Origin: Histoplasma ohiense
Lineage: Eukaryota > Ascomycota > Eurotiomycetes > Onygenales > Ajellomycetaceae
Direction of reading: 5' to 3'
NCBI GenBank assembly: GCA_017607445.1
Contig: JAEVHH010000006.1
Coordinates: forward strand, 2,356,001 to 2,420,000
DNA length: 64,000 nucleotides
Each line of letters starts with the position of its first letter. The stretch's first letter is position 1. The notes under the pieces are model-generated. The model was not told where the DNA came from and made no database searches. It worked only from the letters and a program-made list of their open reading frames with translations. Both the position numbers and the translations under genes were made by a program. Of the stretch, positions 36,625 to 48,270 are shown one piece after another.

Positions 36625-38679
36625 ATGGCGCCGAGTTTCGACACTCTTTCAGAGCAGGACCTCCACGAGCAGGAGCTGGATATCGATTTTTCAGGTGCGT
36701 TTTTTGTTCCCAATTGATGCTGAAGCCCGGACCAGGGCTGGTGCCTTTTTTTTATTTACTACTGTTTTCAATTCTTCTTCATTGATAGGAGAAACCTCTT
36801 CCTCTCCGCTAATCATGTTTTGAAAACAGACCTTAAAGCACAATATGAAGTTAGACTGGAGGAGGGCTTGGATGCCTTTGTGGTTATCGATGGCCTGCCA
36901 ATCGTGCCCGAAGAGAGCAAACCGCGGCTTGTGAAATTCTTGCTGAAAAAGCTGAACACCGTTGGCCGGACGAGCGAAGATGCCATTTTTATGCCCATGA
37001 ACGAGAATAAGATGTCAGAAGGGTGCGTCCAGACCAAGATTGAAAAACACCAGCGATACAATGAAGCGGTGGGGACTCTAGACTAATTCTATTCCATGAG
37101 TATATTTTCAGATTTGCATTTGTTGAATACGAGTCACCCGAACAGGCTCTCGAGGCCACGAAACATCTTCACGGCACTCCCCTGGATAAAAAGCACACAT
37201 TGGCTGTTAATAAACTTACGGATATCGATCGGTATGGACGCGAGGGCCGTGTTGACGAGGAATATAAACCACCGACCATCGAGCCATTCCAAGAAAAGGA
37301 ACACCTTCGGTCGTGGCTAAGCGACCCCAATGCCCGCGACCAGTTTGCAATGTTCCGAGGCGACAAGGTTGGTGTGTTCTGGAATATGAAAAAGGACCCC
37401 CCGGAGAATATCGTCGACCGGGATCACTGGACCCAGCTTTTCGTACAATGGTCTCCACAAGGCACTTTCCTTGCGTCCGTGCATCCACAAGGCGTGCAGC
37501 TTTGGGGAGGGCCCCAATTCACCAAGCAAAAACAATTCCCCCATCCATTCGTTCAGCTTATTGAGTTTTCCCCCGGCGAAAGTTACTTGACAACCTGGTC
37601 AGCACGGCCGATCCAAATCGAAGGCCCTCACCCGGTTCTCTCCTACGAAGAGGACGGCAAACATTTTATTATCTGGGACATCACAACTGGCAAGCCCCTG
37701 CGATCATTTGTCAACCATGACGTTCCCGCGGCTGCTGGCCCAGAGGGAGAGTCTGTGAAGAAAAAGGTCCAATGGCCTGCCTTCAAGTGGTCTTCAGATG
37801 AAAAATACGTTGCACGAATGCTCCTAGGTCAATCCATTTCTGTCTACGAGCTTCCACGCATGAACCTCCTAGATAGGACATCTATTAAAATCGAAGGAGT
37901 TACTGATTTCGAATGGGCGCCCGCGGCACCCCAACGCGACGGCATTAAACAATACGAACAACTATTCTCCTTCTGGACCCCAGAAATCGGCAGCAACCCC
38001 GCGAAAGTCGGTTTGATGAGCATCCCTTCCAAGGAAATTGTCCGGACAAGAAATCTCTTCAACGTTTCCGACGTTAAACTCCACTGGCAATCGCAGGGTG
38101 CATACGTCTGCGTCAAAGTTGACCGGCACTCCAAGTCCAAGAAGTCTCTTGCTACAAATCTCGAAATTTTCCGTGTTAAGGAGAAAGGTGTCCCTGTTGA
38201 GGTGGTTGACTCTATCAAAGATACCGTGATAAATTTCGCTTGGGAGCCCAAGGGCGATCGGTTCGTTCTCATCACGACCGGCGAAGCCACCCCTGGCGCC
38301 GCAGTTGCTCCCAAGACAGCCGTTTCGTTCTTCTGCCCTGAGAAAGTCAAGGGCACCGGTACGGGAAATTTCAAACTTATCCGCACCATCGAGAAGAAGA
38401 CGAGCAACGGTATATATTGGTCCCCTAAGGGCCGGTTCGTGGTTGTAGCCACTGTCCACTCGCAACAGAACTTCGACCTTGATTTCTGGGACCTGGACTT
38501 CGAGGGTGAGAAGCAAGAGAGCGAGAAGGACCTTTCCGCGAATCTCCAACTAATGAAAACCTCCGATCACTACGGTGTCACTGACATCGATTGGGACCCT
38601 ACTGGCCGCTACGTTGTCAGCAGTGCCAGTGCTTGGACTCACACAGTAAGTTGCATCCCTTCGTTGCCGATTAACTATA

Positions 38680-38720
<41 letters not shown>

Positions 38721-39168
38721 ACGTTCAATACCAACTGATGCTTACCTACAGATGGAAAACGGGTACAATATCCACACGTTCGCCGGCACCACGCTCGCCG
38801 AACACCCAACAGAGAAATTCAAGCAGTTCGTCTGGCGCCCGCGTCCCCCGACCTTCCTCAGCAAGGAGGAGCAGAAACAGGTCCGCAAGAACCTGCGTGA
38901 GTACTCCCGCGAGTTCGAAGAGGAGGACAAGTACGCCGTCGACATTGCCAACACGGCTATTGTCGAGATGCGCAAGAGAGTCCTTAAGGAATGGACTGCT
39001 TGGGTACGCCGGGAGAAGGAGCTGCTGGATGAGGAGATTGAGATGCTTGGCCTGGAGAAGGAGGAGGATCTGGATGCAGCGGCTAAGGAAGAGACGGAGG
39101 CAGAGGGAATGGTGGTGGAGGAGATTGTGGAGGAGATCATTGACGAGACGGAAGAGATTATTGGATGA
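36625..39168 (+). CDS. PRT1: Translation initiation factor eIF3 subunit b
   Basis: Four exons, 36625-36694, 36830-37022, 37112-38645 and 38752-39168, give 737 aa, the usual fungal length. Start context cgccATGGCG is strong. The N-terminal RRM (AFVVIDGLPIVPEESKPRLVKFL ... GFAFVEYESPEQAL) binds eIF3a and eIF3j. A beta-propeller of WD-like blades follows (FVQWSPQGTFLASVHPQGVQLW, FEWAPAA, IYWSPKGRFVVVA, IDWDPTGRYVVSSAS). The C-terminal helix region (FLSKEEQKQVRKNLREYSREFEEEDK) contacts eIF3i and eIF3g. It scaffolds eIF3 on the 40S subunit. The C-terminus is strongly acidic (EEIVEEIIDETEEII). The last intron carries an (AT)n tract. Confidence 0.97.
38683..38715. repeat. (AT)n microsatellite in eIF3b intron 3
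   Basis: About 33 bp of alternating AT in the 106-nt third intron, between the donor GTAAGT and a likely branch-point region. The CAP-gene intron carries a similar tract. Confidence 0.95.
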
Positions 39169-39932
39169 AATCTCTTGAGGTTTTTCACTTGTATTTCATT
39201 CTACCTCCGCATCTCCCTCTCTCTTCTTCCTGTTTATTTTATTTTGGTTTCGTTGAGGTCCTCTAACGAATCTACTATGGATTTAAGTAATCCGGGTAAT
39301 GTCTCTCGTTGTTACCTGTTCATATCTCTGATTCTTTAAAATTCTCCTTACCTTCTTATGATGCACCACCCCTCGCTGCACTCGTATTGAGTTTTGATAC
39401 CCAAAACATCTACCGTAAAAGTGCTTCCCAACAGCTGTAACAAAGTTTGTTACAAGGCATCCAACTGCGAGAGAAACAAAAAGGGTGCATCGTCAAGCCG
39501 CTAGTGTTGACGGAAGTTACAAGTTGAACGTGAGGCCATTCCCGGCGATAAAATGATAAGATTCACGTTTCCAAAAAAGACCAATGACATGGTTTTGGCG
39601 TAGAGAATGAGGTTTATGAAAATGGATATCCATGTTTTTTCAAGCTGGGTTCACTAACCCTCAATTACGTTACAACAGAATTGGATTTGGACTAAGAGCG
39701 CCTATATGAAAATTATCTAAAATGCAGCAGCGACCTAATCACGTTTCTATGCAGAAAATTCTATATCCAGATCAAGCGAACGCCATGGTTTGGTAACTGT
39801 GAATATATATATATATATATATAACTAACAATCATTGCCAGCCGTAAGAATCCAGATCAAATTCGACAAACTCTTTCTCCACGCGAGGATATCCTCGCGC
39901 CGGCTCTCCTGGCAGAACATTCAAAGAATCCC
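39169..39932. other. Convergent spacer eIF3b / dienelactone hydrolase
   Basis: About 0.76 kb with 3' UTRs of both genes and an (AT)10 tract at 39803-39823. No coding signal. Confidence 0.55.
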
Positions 39933-41009
39933 TCACAAATGCTCCCCAAACCACGTAACCGCCTGGACAAACGCCTGTTCTTTCGCGAACCTGACAGCCT
40001 TGTTGCTCAAGTCGCCGCGGACGGAGAAGCCGTGCTCGACGCCGCTGAACAGGGTGATTTGCCATGGGAGGCCTACTTTTATGAGAAGTTCCTCGGTGTC
40101 GTGGCGCAAGTTGCTGGGGAAGATGGAGTCGGTTTCTGTCATGGTGTTTTTGTTTTGCGCGCGGCGGGGGGGAGGTTTGTTAGAGGGGATATGCATAGTG
40201 GGTTTTATAGATATATATCTTAAAAAAGGGGATAGGATTTTTTACTTACGAGCGGCAGAAATGGCATATGGACCCTTGATAGCCAGCAGATCCTCAGCAG
40301 CGACAAAGGACGGATGCGCGACGTAGCCTACATCAAGGCCCCCGCCCTCTTTCAAGAATCGGGTAACGTACTATATGTGTATACATAGAGAAGAGTCGTC
40401 AAAGGGGGATAGAACCAAATCTCCAACCTCAAGCTCACTAGCAAACGACATATGAAATGATAAAAATAAATAAATAAATAAACACCAACCTTAGCACCAA
40501 AACAATACCCGGCCGCCCCGACCCTCTTAACCCCCAACGTCTCGCGCACATACTTGATCGTTGCAGCCGCAATGGGGTCGACGACTTCTGGGGTGTGATC
40601 TTTCAACCAGTCCCTGGTATTCACGCCGCTGGCAATCTCATTCATGGTCAAGGGCTTGCCACCAAACAGGTCCGGGACCACGACCAGGTAGCCGCGGGAA
40701 GCAAAATCGTCCGCGATAAACATGGTGTTGTCGTGTAAGCCTAGGATGTCGGTGAAGATTACGATGGCTTTGTCTGCCTTGGTGCTGGAGTTGGCGGTGT
40801 CGCTGGGGTGGGAGATGTATGTGTCGACTGGATGATTGGCGCGCCCAACATCGAGACGGAGAACTGTTTAGTGATCTATGTATGATTTGGTATGATATAA
40901 AGTAGGGGTTATATAACGTACTATCTCCGATTTTCTTGATTTCGCCCGAGGCGATTCCCTCGTGCTTGAAGCCGCGGGTGCAGCAGGCGCTGGGTGGGTG
41001 GGATGCCAT
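39933..41009 (-). CDS. Dienelactone hydrolase family protein
   Basis: Four exons, 41009-40922, 40863-40490, 40370-40250 and 40135-39933, give 261 aa. It is an alpha/beta-hydrolase of the dienelactone hydrolase family. The nucleophile elbow is AAGYCFGAK (Cys). The acid is the Asp in TDSIFP and the base is the His in GVEHGFSVRGD, completing a Cys-Asp-His triad. LGLHDNTMFIADDFASRGYLVVVPDLFGG is the family's conserved core (oxyanion region). It has no targeting signal, so is probably cytosolic. The physiological ester or lactone substrate is unknown. The minus-strand frames running past 39933 are not needed, since a stop closes the family-length protein. Confidence 0.92.
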
Positions 41010-42609
41010 TATTGCTGCGAAGGGGCTGGAGGGAGTTGAAAGGTATAGTTTGATGGGAGACGGGCAAGATATAAATACTACTGATTGTCTACGGCTGCGA
41101 AGCTAGGTCCTGCAGCAGCAGTCTTTTCGCAGGTTGATGGCTTCTTATTCGAGTATTTATAGGTCTCTCTGATGCTCGTCCGTTCACGGATAGCGCTAGA
41201 CGGAGATAACGGAGACGAGTACAACCAGCTGGGGTGCAGGCACGTCGTCATACGGACCTGAACTGGGCAACTAAAGGTTGTCTGGATGGACTTATCTCCA
41301 TTGTCATTGTTCTTGCATGTATGATTGCGTATGATTGCTATCTTTCAGCCAGAGCAATGGGCCGTAAATGAGGCAAACTTTTTCTGTATTGGCGTAGATA
41401 TCCAGACAGGATTGTCGCAATTTCATCTCCTTGATAAATTATACCCGGGAACTACGCACAGTATATCGTATATCCCTCTTAGTTTGTCCAGTCGGATGCA
41501 CACATACTAAGTGCATGTATGACTAGGATGCACAACACAGATCTACATCGCGGGTCAATCTGATACCAGGACCCAACTTCGATGTCGGATAAATATTCCT
41601 ACATCCCCGGTTGAAAAAAAAGGAAAAATCAAGCTGATCAGTAAAAAAGCACAACCCCTATATATCCGGACAAGGATCTCCAGATCCATCGGTTACACGA
41701 GCTACGAGCTAGTTCCTGCTTAGAAATCGACAACCCAAAGCCCTCTTTCGCAGAACTTAAAAAGCCAGATGCAACAAAGCAGGTTGACCAGCGAGTTGCA
41801 TCCGGCGGCGAAGAAGATTATGGATTATTAATCAATCATCTCCAACGGCTCAAACCCACAGCCAGCATCTCTCCGCTGAGAACAGCCGATCTGGGCCGCT
41901 TTGAGAGATTAAACTCTGCATGGACATGGAACATAGGCTTCGATAGTGCTGGATTGAGTTGGTTTGATGAGCCTGTTCATGCCCTTCATGTCGTAAGTCG
42001 CTACAAGCTGCCCCCGGGACCACGAAATCCATACAAACGATCAGTAAATATCCGAGCTCTACTCCGTACTCAGAAGTGATGGATGGTTCGCATATCGACT
42101 ACGCCTTTGTGAAAATGTTTAAACTCCTTAGAGGCGTCTAAAGACTAGTAAATACTCGTAGCGTCTCCACTTCCATGACTACCATGGGTCTCAAGTCTCC
42201 ATCGAGGAATCCACTCTTGAGCTATGACGATTGCGAGTCCCTAACTAGCCGTTAATTATTCATGCAGCATTACTAAGGTCAATGGGAGGCATTCCCGAGG
42301 GTCTGCTCTGGGAAATGCGCATAAGGGGTTGTTGTACGGTGTAAGTGTCCTCCCGTCCCCTTGCCCTGTGGAATGCATGCAACGTGTTTATCGAATCATA
42401 ACAAGGTTTGCGCAAGAAAGAAGTAGTTAGTTAGGAGTTCACAAAGAAAGGGGGGAAGCAGCTGGATACAAGGGGATCCCCAATATATAAAGCACCGGCC
42501 CTTCCGCCCTTCGATGGGCCCCGTTTCCCTCTCTACATGCCGATACACAGGCGGGTAGACGGATTGCAACATATCTATGAATCTCTCCAGAACGAAATAT
42601 CACAAAACC
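41010..42609. other. Intergenic, with a possible orphan exon
   Basis: About 1.6 kb between divergent genes. Codons stay open on the plus strand from about 41642 past 41996, without any ATG. That frame reads like protein (SFAELKKPDATKQVDQRV, WFDEPVHALHV) and reaches a consensus donor GTAAGT at about 41997. I do not recognise it and found no partner exon with a start. It may be an exon of an unannotated gene, a decayed gene or chance. Confidence 0.3.
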
Positions 42610-43782
42610 ATGGCCTCCGCAAAGTTCCTTATTACAGGTTCGACTAGCGGCCTGGGTGCTTCTGTGCTCGCCACGCTGTACAAATCCGTCGACGACCCAG
42701 CGGAGATCATAGCTACCTCCTCCCGTGCTGAAGCCGCCGCCAAACTCCAACAGGATTACCCGGGCACCCAGTTCCGGGTCGTCGACTACGACAACGAGCC
42801 AGCACTGGAGAAGGCCTTTGAGGGCGTCGAGCGACTGTTCTTCGTTTCAACACCTGTTGTCGATACAAATAGGAGGGCCAAGCAACATTCGAATGTCATT
42901 GAGGCCGCGAAGAAGGCAGGCGTTGGGCATGTATGAAATCCTTTTTCTAAAATTTCATATTTGCATATGTGGAACCCCCTGCGAAGGAGGAAGGGGAGAA
43001 AAGTTAATTTTCTTCTCTGTGAGTTTGCAGGTGTATTACTCCAGCCTATCATTTGGCGGCTATGGATCGCATTCAAAGGCTGTCGTGCAGACGGCCCATT
43101 TAATCACTGAAGAGCAGCTGAAAAAGTATCAAGTATCCCTCGGGCTGAGAAATCTCGGTTTTTCCTCTGTATGTACTGTACATTCCTCGCTAACACATCC
43201 CCCAGATCCGGGATCTCATACACCTCCATCCGCGAAGGCATCTACGCAGAAGCTTTCCCCGTCTTCGCTGCCTGGTACCCCGATACAACCACCATTTACA
43301 TCCCCACCGACGGCCGTATCGCCTGGACCTCCCGGAGCGAGCTAGGCGAAGCGAATGCAAAGCTCATGCTGCGGGACCCAGCCACTCTCCCCTCCCTTCT
43401 CAAAAACGACTACGACAACAACGTCGCCCTCCTCACTGGGCCCCTTGCGTATACCTTTGCGCAACTCGCTGAAGCTCTCACCCGCGCCACAGGCAGGAAA
43501 GTAACTCTGCAGAAGATCCCGCGGGAACAGTATGCGGCTGTTGTCGCCATGGAGGACGCTAAGGAGGGCCACGGCGGGAAATCAGCACAGTTCTTCGAGC
43601 TATGGGCTAGTTTGCTGGATGCAGTGGGGCAGGGTGAGGCGGAGATGGTGGCGCCGTTGATGGGCGAGTTACTGGGCCGGCCGCCACGAGATGGCTTGGA
43701 GTATATTGAGGAGTTGGTGCGGGAAGCAGGACCTCAGGGTGGCTATACGTGGCACCAGAATTATGATATTGGCAAGAGATAG
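42610..43782 (+). CDS. NmrA-like NAD(P)-binding reductase
   Basis: Three exons, 42610-42930, 43031-43125 and 43206-43782, give 330 aa. An atypical short-chain dehydrogenase of the NmrA/quinone-oxidoreductase type. It opens with a Rossmann nucleotide-binding motif, FLITGSTSGLGASVL. Next come a VVDYDNEPALEKAFEGVERLFFVSTP segment and YYSSLSFGG. The SGISYTSIREGIYAEAF and WTSRSELGEANA motifs are typical of this group. It may reduce a quinone or act as an NADP-sensing protein. Intron 2 has a GTATCA donor, chosen because it alone preserves the conserved LKKSGISYTSIREG join. The upstream ATG of the longer frame (at about 42574) is less likely given the Kozak context aaaaccATGGC. Confidence 0.9.
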
Positions 43783-45094
43783 ATGGTTAACGGCTTTATT
43801 ATTTGTTTATTAATCAAGTTTGTGCCTATGGACACGGGTGTTGTGTGATTTGACACTTAGATTCCTTAAAATTATTGTTATTATTATCATATATATTTTT
43901 GTGGTCTTTCGTCCGGACAAATCAGGTGAGGTGATTCCAATAGAATTTAGGCATCAAAGGCTCGTACTAGTTGCCAGTACTCATCATCGTCAACCATCCA
44001 TATCTTTTCGGGGGAGGGTTTACCAGACAGATTGGCGTTCACCGGATATGATTTGCCCGTTCATTATTATCTCTCTTTCTATTTGTTATTTATTATTTGT
44101 TGCTAGACTGACCCGATAGAGTGGTTCGTGGGGGCGACGGGTGGCTGGGGGCCGGGAAGCGAAGAACGCAGGATATAAAGAAGGATATATCCATTCGTTG
44201 CAGTTGCATGGCGCTGATAGCGAATCTAATACTCCGTAATCTTGTCTTTATTTGATAGAGATCACCGTGGAGGATTCCTCGGATAGGGGTATATCATATA
44301 TAACTAATATAACTATATGTACTGTACAGTAGTTACAGATCTGTGCCGTGCAAGTGCAATCACTTTCTTTCAAGCCCACTTTTCGCATTCTGCATGAAAG
44401 GAACTTAGTGAAATAATGCCATTCATTTCCCTGCTGTAGTTTCTTTTTCTCCCGTTTTGCACGACGGGCCCCAAAGAATAAAGGCCCGTTTTCTTCTTGA
44501 GATGGGTTGGTGAATAGTTCCATCGTTGGCTGGCGGAATCCTTATCTTTCCCTCCTTCGTCAACCCGTCAGGTGTTTCTCTTTCTCTTTCTCTTTTCTTT
44601 TTATATTTTTCCTTTTTTTTCCTTTTTTTTTTCCTTTTTTTTTTTTCCAAACCTCCCAGACTTTCGGATCAGCCATTCCATGGACGGGTGATATTATCGT
44701 TGTTTCCCCTGGGGTAGCACTGCATAAACAGGCGGAAATAGACGAAAGGGCCTGTACTTGTCCCCCGCAGCAAACATTCGTGTCTACACACATCACAGCA
44801 GCCGCATCGCATACGCACCGCCCTCTGCCCTCGGCATATTGTTGTTTTTCCGGTGTTGTGTTGTGTTGTGTTGTGTTGTTGTTGTGTTGTTGTTGTTTTG
44901 TTTCATCCGGCGACAGAGTTCGTCTTATTAGTAACAAACCTCCGCCCTCGCCGTCAACTTCACCGTGTCCTACCAGCCTTCTTGACTTGCTCCTCTCCCC
45001 AAGTCCCGGACCGTTCGAGGAACCAGGTCCAGGAACAAGGTCAGGAACGCTGTCCTCTCCCAATCTCCTGTTCCCCAGCAGGTTTCTCCAGAGC
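43783..45094. promoter_or_regulatory. Intergenic region and long velB leader
   Basis: About 1.3 kb upstream of velB. It contains the second copy of the palindromic 17-mer (44315-44331), a long pyrimidine (CT/T-rich) tract at about 44575-44650, and a TTGTG/TTGTT repeat at 44855-44903. The plus frame leading into the velB ATG is open for almost 600 nt but has no in-frame ATG, so it is read as a long 5' leader rather than coding sequence. Long structured leaders are common for fungal developmental regulators. Confidence 0.5.
44315..44331. repeat. 17-bp palindrome-containing motif, copy 2
   Basis: Identical to the 17-mer at 30610-30626 (ATATGTACTGTACAGTA). It lies upstream of velB and 3' of the NmrA-like gene. 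Confidence 0.6.
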
Positions 45095-46621
45095 ATGTAC
45101 ACGCTCAAACAAGACCGCCCGCATCCTGTCCCACCACCACCGCCTCTCACCATGGATCACCTCCAGCATGGCTATTCCACCAACACACCCGTTACTCTGC
45201 CTGGTATCCCAGAGGCTGCCAGATCTGTTTCCACGGTTTACGAAGGTCGCATCTACTCCCTCGATGTCGTCCAGCAACCCATCCGCGCGAGAATGTGCGG
45301 CTTCGGCGACAAAGTCCGTGCTCTTTCTCTTTCCTCCCCCCTCCCCTCCTCCTCCCCACCCACCGGGGCTCCCCACCACCATTGTTGGCACAACTGCACA
45401 ACAACTGCACACCTCGCCTCAATTTTTTTTTTTTTTTTTTACACGTAGCTAGCTAGCTATATCTGCTCTCCCACCAAAACCAGAGTTCAATTGACTAACG
45501 GCGCGTCATGTATATTTATATTTTTTATATCTAGGACCGGAGACCTCTTACCCCCCCACCCTGTATTAGGCTGATAGTCCGCGATGCTACCACCCAGAAG
45601 GAGATTGATATCAAGTGCGTTTTCCCTTGCCCGGTATTTCCAGCTTGGATATGAAATCTAATACGTTTTTCGCGCCCGAACCGCGCACCCTGTCTAAAAG
45701 CGAAATCGACACCTCATTCTACGTCCTGACCGTCGACTTGTGGAACGCCGAGGGGACCAGCGAGGTTAACCTCGTCAGACACTCGGCTACATCTCCTTCT
45801 ATCTCTACCGCTACTTCCTCCGCCTACCCGCCTCCTGCCAACATCATGCCTTTCCCCCAATATGCCCAGACCCACGGATACCCGCAAACCGCATACCCGC
45901 CCTACTACGGTGGACAACCAGGCTACAACCCTCACGCTGGCTACCAATATCCCCAGGGAGGCCCCGATCCATATTACCCGGGCCTCCCAGCTGCTAGTAC
46001 CTACTACCCTCCAGGCACGCCCACTCAGGCCCTTGGGCCCCAGTCTGCGCTGGGCCCGCACATTTCAAGTGCGTCCACGGGCATGTTTACCCGCAATCTG
46101 ATCGGCAGCCTGAGCGCCAGTGCCTTTCGCCTGACGGACCCGGATGACAAAATCGGTGTCTGGTTCGTCTTGCAGGATCTCAGCGTTCGCACTGAAGGCT
46201 CGTTCCGGTAAACGTTCCTCTGACTCTCTCTCTCTCTCTCTGTTCTCCTCTCCTTCTCACCCACTCGTTTTCTACTAACGCTCTTCTTTTGACAAAATGT
46301 CCTAGACTAAAAATGAACTTCGTCAACGTTGGCACCCAGAGCCAGGCCCAGGACCAATCACCCGGCGGAACTCCGTCCAGCCCTGTGATCAATGTTGGTT
46401 CGGCACCTGTGCTGGCCTCGGCTTTCTCGGAGGTTTTCCAGGTGTACTCCGCCAAGAAGTTCCCGGGCGTCATCGAGAGCACACCGTTGAGCAAATGCTT
46501 CGCGTTTCAGGGTATTAAGATCCCCATCCGTAAGGATGGGGTGAAGGGACCCCGCGGCGGACAGTCACATGGCTCCAAAGGCCAAGATGGAGAAGGGGAG
46601 GATTGGGAGAATGAAGGGTGA
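45095..46621 (+). CDS. velB: Velvet regulator VelB (Ryp3 orthologue)
   Basis: Four exons, 45095-45313, 45535-45614, 45701-46207 and 46306-46621, give 373 aa. The velvet DNA-binding and dimerisation domain is split as usual in VelB. Block one is YSLDVVQQPIRARMCGFGDK then RRPLTPPPCIRLIVRDA and EIDTSFYVLTVDLWN. A Pro/Tyr/Gly/Gln-rich insertion of about 100 residues follows. Block two is FTRNLIGSLSASAFRLTDPD, IGVWFVLQDLSVRTEG and KKFPGVIESTPLSKCFA. VelB pairs with VeA or VosA in the nucleus to link light or temperature signals with sporulation and secondary metabolism. The Histoplasma orthologue Ryp3 is needed for yeast-phase growth. The start matches known VelB N-termini (MYxxxxDR...). It is the second-last gene before the retrotransposon block. 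Confidence 0.96.
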
Positions 46622-47577
46622 TCTTTAGTCTTGTCTTTTTGCTCCACAAAATTTGGTTTTTCTATTTTTAATTTTCTTTTACTTCTTTCTGCGGTTCTTT
46701 TCGGGAACGGCGTTGCAGAATGGACTATTTTACTTCCCCTGGTGCTTTCTTCCTGGGTGTCTCTAATATTCGGTATTGTGTATCGTTTCTTCTTTCCCCC
46801 TTCCTCTCATTTCCCTTCCCCCTTTTCTTCTTGGTTGTCATTCCCTTCACCTTTTTCTCCATTATTTCCTTTCCTTTCCCCTTTTACTTTTATCTTTAGT
46901 TTTTACCTTTTCTCTTTTTTAGTTTTCTCAAAATACGCCCTGCGAAATTGGATGAACCGGGATGGGTTATGGTTACTTGGGTTCAATCTGGTGTAGGCTT
47001 CTTTTATGCTCGTCTGCACGCTTGCGGATACTTGCACTTTTTATCTCTTTTCCGGCTCTGCTTTTCAACAAAATGACATAATAAAATATATGGAAAAGAG
47101 GGAAAACGAAGAACAAAACACGAAAATGAAACAAAAATAATAAATATAAAAATATATAATATATCGAGGGAGTCAATGAGCATGGCACTGTGTTTTGCTT
47201 GTAGATATAGACCGTAATTCCAGCAGAGGCTGGTTTTGATCTGCCTTGTCCATGGAACCAATAATGAACTTACTGTACGTCCTATTTTCATCTGAGGAGA
47301 GATAAGACAAACGGCAGATGCCTTTCCCCCGCTTTCATTGTTCCTACTTACTCCCAGCAAGCCTTCATATAGTACATGTGATGTGATTTTTTCACGAAAT
47401 AGAGGGGGGTTTCATCATGATTATTTTTTTCTTGCATGTGCCAAACCTTGTTACGCAGCATTTTCCACCAGGGCCTCACCCCCTGCCCCGCTCCGCCCTG
47501 ATTAAAGATCGTTGCCGTCGTCCTGTCCTGTGCTAGTATCTCCATGATCTACCGCTACAAGACCGGCCCCGAACAAA
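46622..47577. other. velB 3' flank and spacer
   Basis: About 0.95 kb. The first 300 nt are T/C-rich 3' UTR-like sequence, giving Phe/Ser/Leu-rich chance frames. The rest is the AT-rich promoter region of the next gene. No supported coding region. Confidence 0.5.
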
Positions 47578-48270
47578 ATGACTGACCAAAAACGAATATC
47601 CACCGGCCGCGGAGGCGCAGGTACGCAGCTCATTCATATATATACCTTAATCCCCTTCAGGTCAGGTTAGATGCAGCTCCATCCAGCTAATTCCGCACAA
47701 AACCATCTGGCTAGGGAACATGGTTTCTGTCCCAGGAACTGCAACTACAGGAACAGGAACTGGAGCTGGAGCTGGGGCTGGAGCTGGGGCTGGAGCGGCA
47801 ACGGTTACATCCCGGACGCCCGCTGACCTTGTAACGCCCACCATCAAGTCGGATATGTATACCACAGGCCGTGGCGGGTCGGGGAATATAGTTACCAATG
47901 ACGATCCGGCCGTCGCACGCATGGCGCAGGATGTGGAAGTAGATGTGATAGGGGAGAGTAAGGGGGAGAAGGTGTTTTTGGGGAGGGGTGAGTTCAAAAA
48001 AAAAAAAAAATATCTTTTTGTTAAAGATTTTTTTTTTCCCCTCCTCGTTTTATGGTCATCGTTTGTTAGTTCGTTGTGGTTGTGGGTTTGGTTTTCGATT
48101 TTGAGGGGTTATGGATCTGCTTTTGACATTGTTTTGGATCTTGCCTTCTTTGCCTCTTCTCTTCTTCTTCTTCTTCTTCTTCTTCTTGTTTACCGCTAAC
48201 GTAAATAGGTGGTGCGGCCAATATATATGATACTTCCACTGAAATGGATGACAATAAGGGCGCCCATTGA
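47578..48270 (+). CDS. DUF3602/Par32-like small protein
   Basis: Three exons, 47578-47620, 47715-47987 and 48209-48270, give 125 aa. It carries the repeated GRGG(A/S)(G/A)N motif of DUF3602 proteins: STGRGGAGN across the first intron, YTTGRGGSGNI in the middle and GRGGAANIYD across the second. All three copies are restored only by splicing or lie in exon 2, which supports the model. Between the first two is a (Gly-Ala)n run encoded by a GGAGCTGG(A/G)GCT minisatellite (47757-47803). The yeast member Par32 is a phosphoprotein linked to TORC1 and ammonium-transporter control. Function here is unproved. The second intron holds a poly-A run and a (TTC)n tract. It is the last gene before the AT-rich block. 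Confidence 0.82.
47757..47803 (+). repeat. Coding GGAGCTGGRGCT minisatellite
   Basis: Six-base GGAGCT/GGGGCT units in exon 2 of the DUF3602 gene, encoding a Gly-Ala run; prone to length variation. Confidence 0.85.

Noticed and set aside
37844..38549. Two long minus-strand frames (about 200 codons) within eIF3b
   Set aside because: Shadow frames of a strongly supported plus-strand gene.
44560..45153. 197-codon minus frame upstream of velB
   Set aside because: Antisense of CT- and TTGTG-repeat leader; Gly/Lys/Asn low complexity.
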